64,000 bases of DNA from assembly GCF_900107045.1 (NCBI RefSeq), contig NZ_FNON01000012.1:156011-220010 (forward strand), written 5' to 3'. Source of the stretch: Amycolatopsis xylanica. Lineage in GTDB: Bacteria > Actinomycetota > Actinomycetes > Mycobacteriales > Pseudonocardiaceae. Every line of letters begins with the position of its first letter. Within the stretch, counting starts at the first letter, position 1. The position numbers and the translations under genes were made by a program. The notes beneath the pieces were generated by a model that was not told where the DNA came from, searched no databases, and was given only the letters and a program-made list of their open reading frames with translations. Shown piece after piece: positions 15,867-23,115 of this stretch.

Positions 15867-17069
15867 CTAGTTGATCTGACCGTTGTTGACGATCTTGCCG
15901 TTCTCGACCTTGTAGCTCCACACCGGAGTTTCGGAGAGCTCGCCCTTGTCGTTCCACTTGAACTTCTTGGTCAGGCCCTGACCGTCGTAGTTCTTCACGA
16001 AGTCGAGCAGGCCCGCGCGGTCCTTGATGCCCTTGTCGATGCCCTTGAGCAGGATGGTCGCGACGTCGTAACCCTCGGGCGAGTAGGTGCCCGGGTCGCG
16101 GCCTTCGGTGCTCTTGTAAGCGGCGGTGAAGTCCTTGAAGTTGTCCTCAGGGACACAGGGGCAGGTGAAGTACGCCTTGGCGGCGGCGGAACCGGCGCCC
16201 TTGACGAACTCGTCGTCCTTCACACCGTCGGGGCCGACGAACTTGGCGGTGACACCCTTGTCGTCCAGCTGCTGCGCGAGCGGCGAGGCCTCGGGGTAGT
16301 AACCACCGTAGAAGATGGCGTCCGGCTTCTCGGTGACCATCTTGTTGACGACCGCGGAGAAGTCGGTCTGCGCCGTCTTCACCTTGTCGGAGCAGGTGGC
16401 CTTTTCCTTGAGCGCGTCACGGACCTGCTGCGCGAGGCCGCTGCCGTACTCGGAGTCGTCCTCGATGACACAGACCTTGTTGGCCTTGAGCGTCTGGGTG
16501 AGGAACTTGGCGGCGGCGGGACCCTGCACGCCGTCGTTACCCATGCCGCGGAAGAAGGTCTTCCAGCCGTTCTCGGTCAGGTGCACGTTCGTGGCCGACG
16601 GGGTGATGTGCACCAGGCCCGCCTGCTCGAACAGGTTGCCGGTGGCCTTCGACTCACCGGAGAAGGGCAGGCCGACGACGCCGATGATGCTGGCCTCGGA
16701 GATGACCTGGGTGACCACACCGGGCGCCTTGTCAGGCTTGCCTTCGGTGTCGAACTGCTTGAAGGCGACCTGGCAGCCAGCGTTCGCCTTGTTGTGCTGC
16801 TTGATGGCGAGGTCGACACCGTAGAGGATGTTCTGCCCCAGCGCGGCGCTGCCACCGTTGATGGTGCCGGCGTAGGCGAGGGTGACACCCGAGCAGACGG
16901 CCTTGCCGTCGCCTGCGGGGTTCGCGGCGTCCGCGGCCTGCTTGGGGGCCTCAGCAGCCGACGTGCTCGCGTTGTTCGAGCTGCCCGTGTCACGCGCCGA
17001 ACAGGCGGACAAGGCAAGCGATGCGGCCGCCGCCAGCACGATGATCCTCGTGAGTCGTGCTCTTGACAC
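15867..17069 (-). CDS. livK: Branched-chain amino acid ABC transporter substrate-binding lipoprotein LivK
   Basis: About 400 aa. From the GTG at 17069 the protein starts with a charged segment, a hydrophobic core and the lipobox LALSAC, so it is a membrane-anchored lipoprotein. The mature part is a type I periplasmic-binding fold (GVTLAYAGTINGGSAALGQN, GVVGLPFSGESKATGNLFEQ, FYGGYYPEASPLAQQL). It delivers substrate to LivHM. I chose 17069 because GGAGGAA lies just upstream and the signal peptide starts there; the longer frame to 17192 adds residues unlike a leader. It is the first gene of the operon. Confidence 0.92.
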   Translation of the reverse strand: MSRARLTRIIVLAAAASLALSACSARDTGSSNNASTSAAEAPKQAADAANPAGDGKAVCSGVTLAYAGTINGGSAALGQNILYGVDLAIKQHNKANAGCQVAFKQFDTEGKPDKAPGVVTQVISEASIIGVVGLPFSGESKATGNLFEQAGLVHITPSATNVHLTENGWKTFFRGMGNDGVQGPAAAKFLTQTLKANKVCVIEDDSEYGSGLAQQVRDALKEKATCSDKVKTAQTDFSAVVNKMVTEKPDAIFYGGYYPEASPLAQQLDDKGVTAKFVGPDGVKDDEFVKGAGSAAAKAYFTCPCVPEDNFKDFTAAYKSTEGRDPGTYSPEGYDVATILLKGIDKGIKDRAGLLDFVKNYDGQGLTKKFKWNDKGELSETPVWSYKVENGKIVNNGQIN

Positions 17070-17229
17070 TCGTTCCTCCAAATACAGACTGGCCGCTGTC
17101 GCAGCGGCAGTCCCAGCTCGGGACCCGACTGGGCGCTGAACGTAGCCGCCCGGCGGTGGGTTGCACAGAGTTACCCAGGGTCTTGTATCCACATCGTGAC
17201 GGTCGTCATGAGTAAGTACGGATACTTAA

Positions 17230-17260
17230 CACCCTATTGTCGGGTTGCAACAATAGGGTG
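17230..17260 (-). terminator. Hairpin downstream of the ANTAR regulator gene
   Basis: Perfect 11-bp inverted repeat (arms 17230-17240 and 17250-17260, 9-nt loop). It lies about 50 bp past the response regulator stop on the minus strand and upstream of livK. It most likely ends the regulator transcript. Confidence 0.6.
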
Positions 17261-17309
17261 ATAACGATGGGTAACTATGCCCGAGTGGGCAGTCGGAGGG
17301 GCTGAAAGA

Positions 17310-17921
17310 TCAGCCGATGCTGTCGACGACCGCCTCGGCGACCGCCTTCATGGTCGTCCGCCGGTCCATCGCGGTCCGCTGGATCCACCGGAAAGCCTCG
17401 GGTTCGGTCAGTCCTTGGCCGGTCATCAGCAGTCCCTTGGCCCGGTCGATGACCTTCCGCGTCTCCAGCCGATCGGTCAAACCGGCCACCTCGGACTCGA
17501 GAGCCTGAAGTTCAGCGAATCGGGAAACGGCCAACTCGATAGCGGGAACAAGGTCACGCTTCGCGAACGGCTTGACAAGGTAGGCCATGGTCCCCGCGTC
17601 CCGCGCGCGCTCCACCAGATCACGCTGGCTGAACGCGGTCAGTATGACTACGGGGGCCACCCGGTCACCCGTGATCTTGGCCGCGGCCTCGATCCCGTCG
17701 AGCTTCGGCATCTTGACGTCGAGGATCACCAGATCGGGCTTGAGCTCGGCGGCCAGCTTGATGGCCTGCTCACCATCACCGGCCTCGCCGACCACCTGGT
17801 AGCCCTCCTCGCGGAGCATCTCCACGAGATCGAGCCGGATGAGCGCTTCGTCCTCCGCGACGAGCACCCGACGTTGCGGCACGGTGGCAACACCGTTGGC
17901 CTCGGCAGCCTGGTCGGTCAC
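17310..17921 (-). CDS. pdtaR: ANTAR-domain response regulator (PdtaR-like)
   Basis: About 203 aa: an N-terminal receiver (VLVAEDEALIRLDLVEML, phospho-acceptor in LVILDVKMPKLDG, conserved Lys in YLVKPFAKRDL) and a C-terminal ANTAR RNA-binding domain (TRKVIDRAKGLLMTGQGLTE, then EAFRWIQRTAMDRR). ANTAR proteins bind tandem RNA hairpins and prevent transcription termination. The closest recognised relative is Rv1626/PdtaR of mycobacteria; its partner kinase is not in this window. The GTG at 17921 has GGAGG just upstream. The longer frame runs antisense across the tRNA flank and is not credible. Confidence 0.9.
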   Translation of the reverse strand: MTDQAAEANGVATVPQRRVLVAEDEALIRLDLVEMLREEGYQVVGEAGDGEQAIKLAAELKPDLVILDVKMPKLDGIEAAAKITGDRVAPVVILTAFSQRDLVERARDAGTMAYLVKPFAKRDLVPAIELAVSRFAELQALESEVAGLTDRLETRKVIDRAKGLLMTGQGLTEPEAFRWIQRTAMDRRTTMKAVAEAVVDSIG

Positions 17922-18069
17922 CGGGGTCCTCCTGAGGGCTCGAGGGGATGTGACACGCGGTTTCCCGCGAACCAAAAGCCTACCGGGAACGATCCAGTCA
18001 GCCAGATGGCGTTCACCACGTGAGTGACGCCGCCCACCTGGGGTTGACCGGTAACCCGCTTGCGGAGGG

Positions 18070-20082
18070 TCACGGGCCCTCCCGTAGAGTTCTGACGTCG
18101 CGCCCCCGTAGCCCAATCGGCAGAGGCAACGGTCTCAAAAACCGTCCAGTGTGCGTTCGAGTCGCACCGGGGGCACATACAGCATCTACACAAGCACCGT
18201 CTGCTCTCGGAGCAGGCACTTCTTGTGTAGTTGTCATGAACTCGGTAATCCTCTCCGCCGCGTCGGCGATTTCAGGCAGATGGTCGGCGGGCAACCGGAT
18301 CGCGATGGTCACGTGGTCGCCGTCGCCGTGCAGCCTGACTTCGAGCTGAGTGATCTCGATCAGTGTACGGAGCAGCGGTTCAGGCGCGCTGGCCAAGTTG
18401 AGCTTCAGGTAGGGCAGAGCATCCAAGAGCGCGGTGTCGTCGAGGCTTGGTCGGCCAGGTTCTGATTCGTCAGCCGCGTCGAGTTCAGCGATAGACCCCG
18501 CTGCAGCTGACTTGTCGAATTCCAGCTCGTTGTAGGCACTGCGGAGCGCTCTGGTGAACGGGTCGGCGGGGTCGCCGTCCGCAGCTTGGCGAAGCAGGGA
18601 GTCCTGCCGGCGGGTGATGTCCGCCAACGTCCGCTGGAGCCGTTCCCGCTCCGTCTGTCGTCCACGGCTGGCGCGGTCATCGATTCCAGCTATATCGGCC
18701 GCCAGGATCGCGTGACGGTCGGTGCCGAACACACGCTCGGCGAAGAATCGACCCACCGCGTCCAGGATGGCGTCCTCACGGAGGAAGGTCGCCTTCGGAT
18801 GTTCCGCGAACTTGTCCTCGCGTCCGCGGTTGTTGTTGCGGGGCCAGCAGATGTAGTACGGCGCATCGTGTCGGTAGTTGCCGAACATCCGGCGGCCGCA
18901 GGTGCAGAACATCACGCCCCTGAGCACGTAAGTGCGTTGAGTTCCAGGGCGGGTATTTCGATCGTTGCCGTCGCGAGAGCCTCGCTTCGCTTTACTCCGC
19001 GCGTTCAGCTCGTCGTACATTGTCTTGGGAATCAGCGGCTCGTGCGCGGGTTCGAGCGACCACACCCACTTGATCGGGTCGTTGACCTTCCCGTTGCGAG
19101 AGCGGCGCGCGCGTCGATTGAACATCTGGTAGCCAGTGTATTTGGGGTTCCGAAGGATCTCGTAGACGCTGGTTTTGCCCCAAGCGCCTCGCGCTCGCAC
19201 CTTTCCCGGCGGCTCAGGAGGCGGGTACTTCGTCGGGTCCGCGTTGAGACGTTCGGCGATGGTGTCGTAGCCGAGTCCTTCGTGAAAGCGCCACAGCGCG
19301 ATCTGAGTGACCGTCTCGGCGCGAACTCCGTCCGGTTCGAGCCGGGTCTTGGTGAGCCCCTTTGCCGCCTTGGACGGGTTGGGGTGCCTGTACGACTTCG
19401 CCTTATAGCCGTAGCAGGGCTTTCCGATGTTCCAGCCCTCGCGGACGTGCGTGCACAGCCCGCCCCAAGACTGCTCGAGCGTGTTGAGAACCTCGTACTC
19501 GGCAACCGACTGATTGATCCGTCGTTGCAATATTCGCTGCGCTCGGCTTCCCGAAAGCGTGATCGGTTCATTCGACGCAAACAGCGGCACCTCGCACTGT
19601 TCCAGCGCGCGCTCGATCGACAAGCCTTCGAACGCTCGGCGCGCGACGCGGGCGATGCCCTCGCAGATCACCACGTCGAACCGGCGCCCGGGACGGGTTG
19701 CTTCGTCGAGCAGGTCGGCGACTCCACCGTCCCGGGCGATCGGGATGTCGAAGCGCTCGTAGTTGCTGCCCCTCCCCCGTGCGTCAAGCTCCATCCGCCC
19801 GGACTCGACGTCGTAGAAGTGGGCGACGATCACCCAAGCCTCGGGTATGGCCACCTTACAGTTCCCAAGCTGCCGCATGAGGGACTGCCGCGGATCTTGT
19901 TGATCCTCTGTGGAGGTACGCCCCAGGAACGCGACGCGCACCTCGTCGCGCAGCAATGCCGTGGACATGCCCAGCGGTGAAACGGCGTAGTCGGAAAGAC
20001 CGGACGGCCCGGAAATCGGGACTGATCTGGTAACGCTTGGCAATGTCGCCGGGCGAGCGAAATCCTCATCGGAGGCTGTCAT
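18070..20082 (-). CDS. Large serine recombinase (site-specific integrase)
   Basis: A 670-aa large serine integrase. The resolvase domain starts late: VAFLGRTSTEDQQDP holds the catalytic Ser (residue 57), with RRFDVVICEGIARVARR in the core. The recombinase domain follows (GGLCTHVREGWNIGKPCYGY to VYEILRNPKYTGYQMFNR), then a zinc-ribbon segment (GVMFCTCGRRMFG ... YYICWP) and a coiled-coil region (about 470-560). The last 25 or so residues are read through the antisense strand of the tRNA gene at 18102-18175, and the stop lies past it. This implies recombination at the tRNA. A 4-nt overlap couples it to the small gene upstream. The catalytic part looks intact. Confidence 0.9.
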   Translation of the reverse strand: MTASDEDFARPATLPSVTRSVPISGPSGLSDYAVSPLGMSTALLRDEVRVAFLGRTSTEDQQDPRQSLMRQLGNCKVAIPEAWVIVAHFYDVESGRMELDARGRGSNYERFDIPIARDGGVADLLDEATRPGRRFDVVICEGIARVARRAFEGLSIERALEQCEVPLFASNEPITLSGSRAQRILQRRINQSVAEYEVLNTLEQSWGGLCTHVREGWNIGKPCYGYKAKSYRHPNPSKAAKGLTKTRLEPDGVRAETVTQIALWRFHEGLGYDTIAERLNADPTKYPPPEPPGKVRARGAWGKTSVYEILRNPKYTGYQMFNRRARRSRNGKVNDPIKWVWSLEPAHEPLIPKTMYDELNARSKAKRGSRDGNDRNTRPGTQRTYVLRGVMFCTCGRRMFGNYRHDAPYYICWPRNNNRGREDKFAEHPKATFLREDAILDAVGRFFAERVFGTDRHAILAADIAGIDDRASRGRQTERERLQRTLADITRRQDSLLRQAADGDPADPFTRALRSAYNELEFDKSAAAGSIAELDAADESEPGRPSLDDTALLDALPYLKLNLASAPEPLLRTLIEITQLEVRLHGDGDHVTIAIRLPADHLPEIADAAERITEFMTTTQEVPAPRADGACVDAVCAPGATRTHTGRFLRPLPLPIGLRGRDVRTLREGP
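18102..18175 (+). tRNA. Short tRNA gene, anticodon CAA (tRNA-Leu-like, class I shape)
   Basis: The sequence folds as a cloverleaf: acceptor GCCCCCG (18102-18108) with CGGGGGC (18168-18174), D stem of about 3 bp, anticodon stem ACGGT/ACCGT, loop CTCAAAA with CAA at 18136-18138, a 5-nt variable loop, and T arm GTGCG-TTCGAGT-CGCAC. CCA is not encoded. CAA reads UUG (Leu), yet tRNA-Leu normally has a long variable arm and this one does not. The serine integrase gene overlaps it in antisense, so it is the likely attB/attL site. Confidence 0.75.
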
Positions 20083-20366
20083 GCTGGTTTGTCGTCCTCT
20101 GCAGCTTGCGCGGCCCAGCGGAGAAGATCAACGATCACAGCTGCGAGTCGACCTCGGAGCCGCTCGGCTTCCGCACCATGAACGTGAGTAACACAACCAG
20201 AATACGTGCGGCTGCGCCCACGATTGCATTTTTGAGCGTACCACCAGGTCGGCGCATCAGAATCAGTCTGCAAGTCAGCCACAGTCTCATCCAACTCAGC
20301 ACGAGAAGCCGAAACGGCTGCATCCTTCCGAGCGAATGGCTTTCCTGGGACTGACACGTGGCCCAC
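20079..20366 (-). CDS. Small hypothetical protein upstream of the serine integrase
   Basis: Not a family I recognise. About 95 aa from the GTG at 20366 (GGAGGA lies just upstream); the frame continues to 20429, so the start is uncertain. It contains paired Cys and His residues (WWYAQKCNRG, SGCVTHVHGAEAERL) and an amphipathic C-terminus (RLAAVIVDLLRW). Its stop overlaps the integrase ATG by 4 nt, so the two are translated together. Small genes in this position are often directionality factors or integrase accessories, but that is only positional inference. Confidence 0.5.
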   Translation of the reverse strand: MGHVSVPGKPFARKDAAVSASRAELDETVADLQTDSDAPTWWYAQKCNRGRSRTYSGCVTHVHGAEAERLRGRLAAVIVDLLRWAAQAAEDDKPA

Positions 20367-20448
20367 CGTCCTCCGCACTCGCATTCTCACGCGACAACGG
20401 GAGGAGCAAGCACTAGTCATCAACAGCAACGATCTCCGTCAACCACAA

Positions 20449-20540
20449 CGAGACCTGCCCCTGGAACGACGAGACTCGTCCGTCTCGCGAAATCTCGTCG
20501 TTCTCGTGCCAGTCTCGACGAAGTCTCGCTGGAGCGAGAC
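20449..20540. repeat. Helically phased TCTCG repeat array upstream of the integrase operon
   Basis: Five direct TCTCG copies start at 20483, 20493, 20502, 20513 and 20524, spaced 9-11 bp, about one helical turn. Inverse CGAGA copies flank them (20449, 20535), and a perfect 13-nt palindrome GACGAGACTCGTC occupies 20468-20480. The array is about 80 bp upstream of the operon start, so it is probably a multi-site operator or an integrase/directionality-factor binding region. Confidence 0.6.
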
Positions 20541-20924
20541 CGACGGAGCACAGCTCAACACGAGCTCGCCTGAGACATGCGCCCTGCGCCGGAGTTTGAT
20601 TCACTTCAGAGCACAGCAGACCGGTCGCGGACGCCACCACGCCGCGTCCTGCGCAAGTGGCGGAAGAGCGGCCAAATCCCCAACTCAGACGGCGCAGCTA
20701 TCGCCAGCGCTGCGTAATCAGGCTGGCAATGCAGCACGTAATCGCACAATTCCCCTTAAGAACGAAGGCTCGAACCAACAATCCTCCGGTTAATTGTCCG
20801 GCCTAGTCCTGGGTCGCCCTCAGTCCATCTAGCTGGAATGTTTGCATTCGCTCACGCTCTGAATCGGGGTCAATCGGCGTCATTCGGCGGGGTTTATGAA
20901 CCATAAATGCACCCTCGATGATGA
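20541..20924. other. Intergenic stretch without a credible gene
   Basis: Open frames here (for example 20506-20793 plus) lack coding character. The segment is noticeably less GC-rich than its neighbours, and I see no hairpin or RNA gene in it. It may carry promoters for the integrase operon. Confidence 0.4.
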
Positions 20925-21134
20925 TCATGAACGCGCAGCGAATCTGCGCTGGCATCCAGTCGGCGTCGTCCGGGTTCGTTCGACGTAGACCAGCGCGGCG
21001 CCGACGCCGAGTGCGACGAACCCGAAGAACCAGTACCCGATCTCGAAGAACCAGTTGCCGAAGCCGATCGTCACCACGCTCGCGGCCGAGAGGGCGGTGG
21101 GTGACAGGGGCTGGCCGCGCTGCACCCGCTTCAT
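20925..21134 (-). CDS. Small membrane protein (hypothetical)
   Basis: About 69 aa with one or two hydrophobic segments (FFEIGYWFFGFVALGVGAALVY). Third codon positions are strongly G/C, which supports real coding. The start is uncertain: ATG at 21134 or 21152, with no strong ribosome site. It follows the AIPR gene on the same strand after about 225 bp. No family recognised. Confidence 0.45.
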   Translation of the reverse strand: MKRVQRGQPLSPTALSAASVVTIGFGNWFFEIGYWFFGFVALGVGAALVYVERTRTTPTGCQRRFAARS

Positions 21135-21359
21135 CGCGCGGTTCCCGTGCACTGAGCTCGACCAGATTTGCGTGCAGGAACAGCTTCCGGCTCGATGACG
21201 CCCCGAATCCTCATGTGCCGCAGCGCGCGGGCAACGGTGAGATCGGTGCGGATCACACGGCGGCGAACCGCCCGCAGGATATCCCCGACGCAGCCGCGGT
21301 GTTCCAGCGACGTGACTCGGTTCTCCAGGTCGGCCGGCCGCTCGGGATCGGACCCGCGC

Positions 21360-23090
21360 TTAGCGACCAGTGCTGTCGGTCAGCTCCCTACGGACCAGAT
21401 CGGCGAACCGCTCGTTGCGCACTGCCTCCCCGAGCGGCACTCCGGCGGCCCGCTCGGCGTCGATGGCCCGCTGGATCACCGGTAGCAGTTCGCGGACGAC
21501 CAGCTTTTCCGCAGCCTCCGCGTTCCAGATTATCTTTAGAATTCGGTCGCACTCTTTCTGTGCCACTTTGTTGTTCGGCGGCAGTTTCACCGAACCGACC
21601 AGTTTCTGCCGGATCATCGCCATTAGATGATATTGGGTGGGTCGATAGCCACGATTGATGCGCTGGTTTCGGATCATCCATTCCAATCGGTACCAGGTCG
21701 CCGCAGCTGTGTAGTATAGGATCGGCGGCTGGCCGGTGACGAACAGCTCAGTGCCGCGCGCCTTGATCAGCTCCTGGTAGTGGCCTACGCGAGACGGCTC
21801 GTTCAGGAACATCGCCAGGTACGCGCGGCTGAGTTGGGCACGGCTTATGACGCGGGTCTTCTCCACATCCTTCCGTTCGCTGTACTGCTTCGCGCGACGT
21901 TCATAGAACAGCTGGTGTGGCTTGTCCCAGCCGAGCGTGAAGAAGTCCTCCAGCTCCTTGTGGAAGTCCTCCCGTGCGGCCAAGTCCTCGTCGCTGACGG
22001 GGGTCTGTTGGTTGGTTGCCGCCACAATACCCTGGATCACGTCCTCGTCCATCGAGTGAACGATGTGGACGCTGACGAAAACCTGGTTGGTAAGCTGATC
22101 GCGTTCGTGGAACAACACATGACAAGTTTGGCAGCCATTCACGATCTGAAAATCGTCCAACACGAAATCATCACCAACTCGGTCCAGTTTTCGGGTCACG
22201 ATGGTAATGCCGTTGTTCATCACAGCGAACCGCTGCCGCTTGACCGAATCTCGCAGGGTGTCTCGAATACCGCTGTTGACCCTGTTGTAGCCCTGAAAAG
22301 CACGCACGTTGCTCTCAAACAGGTTCTCGCGCAGCTTTCCCGAGCCGTCCTCCAATATCGTGCGGACCAGCTCCGGTGCGGCGATCAGTCCCACAAAAGA
22401 CTGTTCAACACCGGGGGCCGCCGGCACCGCGAACTGTTTCGGCACCGGCAGGGTGACTCGGATGGTGCTAGTCGCCTGTTGGTACAGCGTGCGCAGCTCC
22501 CGCCAGTTCACGCAGCGCACGTCGGTCGTATCGAATCGGTTGATCTTGTCCAGGTGCTTCTCGGCCGACCGCGCCTTGCGGTTGACCATATCCGAGATCT
22601 GATCACCGGTAGTCACATAGTGGACGTGCAGTTGCGGTAGTTGGCCGGCCAGCCGGGCCGAGTTCTCGAACACGATGTCCAGGCAGTCGCGCAGGCTGGT
22701 CACGTCGGCTGATATGTCGTACGGGACCACGCCAGACCCACATAAGTGACCAAGATTGTCCGCAAGATCCGAAATCACTTTGGTCTCGAACTTACTGCTG
22801 GTCTTGGCCTGGATGATCACAAACTGCACCTGAGGCCGCCTGCGGTTCATCGCCGTCCGCACGTCCATCGGGTCCCGGTACAGGTCTCCGTCGATCAGGA
22901 CCGCGTACGCATCGATGCCGAGATCGTTGCCACCGCCGATACGATACTCGTCCGGATTGAAGGAATCGTTGTAGTACGAACTGAGCACGCAGTAGGTGGC
23001 GAATGCCTCGAACGCCTCGAATTCCGATAGTTCGGTCAGGTCGTGGTCGGCCTGGAAGCCCTTGACCAGGCTCTCAATCACCTTCTCCAC
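21360..23090 (-). CDS. AIPR-family protein with PD-(D/E)XK-like N-terminus (candidate defence effector)
   Basis: A 576-aa protein. The C-terminal two thirds match the AIPR (abortive infection phage resistance) family: AFQGYNRVNSGIRDTL, AVMNNGITIV and FQIVNGCQTCHVLF. The N-terminus looks like a restriction-type nuclease core: GGGNDLGIDAYAV (Asp60) and VQFVIIQAKTSSKFE (Gln94-x-Lys96), a D...QxK arrangement as in Mrr-like nucleases. It may therefore cut nucleic acid. The GTG start has AAGGAG upstream. It lies 25 bp after the dual-ATPase gene in a three-gene operon. The family assignment is firm; nuclease activity is inferred. Confidence 0.82.
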   Translation of the reverse strand: MEKVIESLVKGFQADHDLTELSEFEAFEAFATYCVLSSYYNDSFNPDEYRIGGGNDLGIDAYAVLIDGDLYRDPMDVRTAMNRRRPQVQFVIIQAKTSSKFETKVISDLADNLGHLCGSGVVPYDISADVTSLRDCLDIVFENSARLAGQLPQLHVHYVTTGDQISDMVNRKARSAEKHLDKINRFDTTDVRCVNWRELRTLYQQATSTIRVTLPVPKQFAVPAAPGVEQSFVGLIAAPELVRTILEDGSGKLRENLFESNVRAFQGYNRVNSGIRDTLRDSVKRQRFAVMNNGITIVTRKLDRVGDDFVLDDFQIVNGCQTCHVLFHERDQLTNQVFVSVHIVHSMDEDVIQGIVAATNQQTPVSDEDLAAREDFHKELEDFFTLGWDKPHQLFYERRAKQYSERKDVEKTRVISRAQLSRAYLAMFLNEPSRVGHYQELIKARGTELFVTGQPPILYYTAAATWYRLEWMIRNQRINRGYRPTQYHLMAMIRQKLVGSVKLPPNNKVAQKECDRILKIIWNAEAAEKLVVRELLPVIQRAIDAERAAGVPLGEAVRNERFADLVRRELTDSTGR

Positions 23091-23115
23091 GGCTGGTTCA
23101 CTCCTTGCACGGGCA

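Noticed and set aside
18586..19980. 464-aa plus-strand open frame
   Set aside because: Antisense to the serine recombinase catalytic and zinc-ribbon regions; no recognisable motif.
20506..20793. 95-aa plus-strand frame in the integrase intergenic region
   Set aside because: Overlaps the phased TCTCG array, with no ribosome site and poor third-position GC bias.
21168..21359. Possible coding frame downstream of the AIPR gene (minus strand)
   Set aside because: An open, GC-biased frame exists but has no usable start codon; it may be a gene remnant and is too weak to list.
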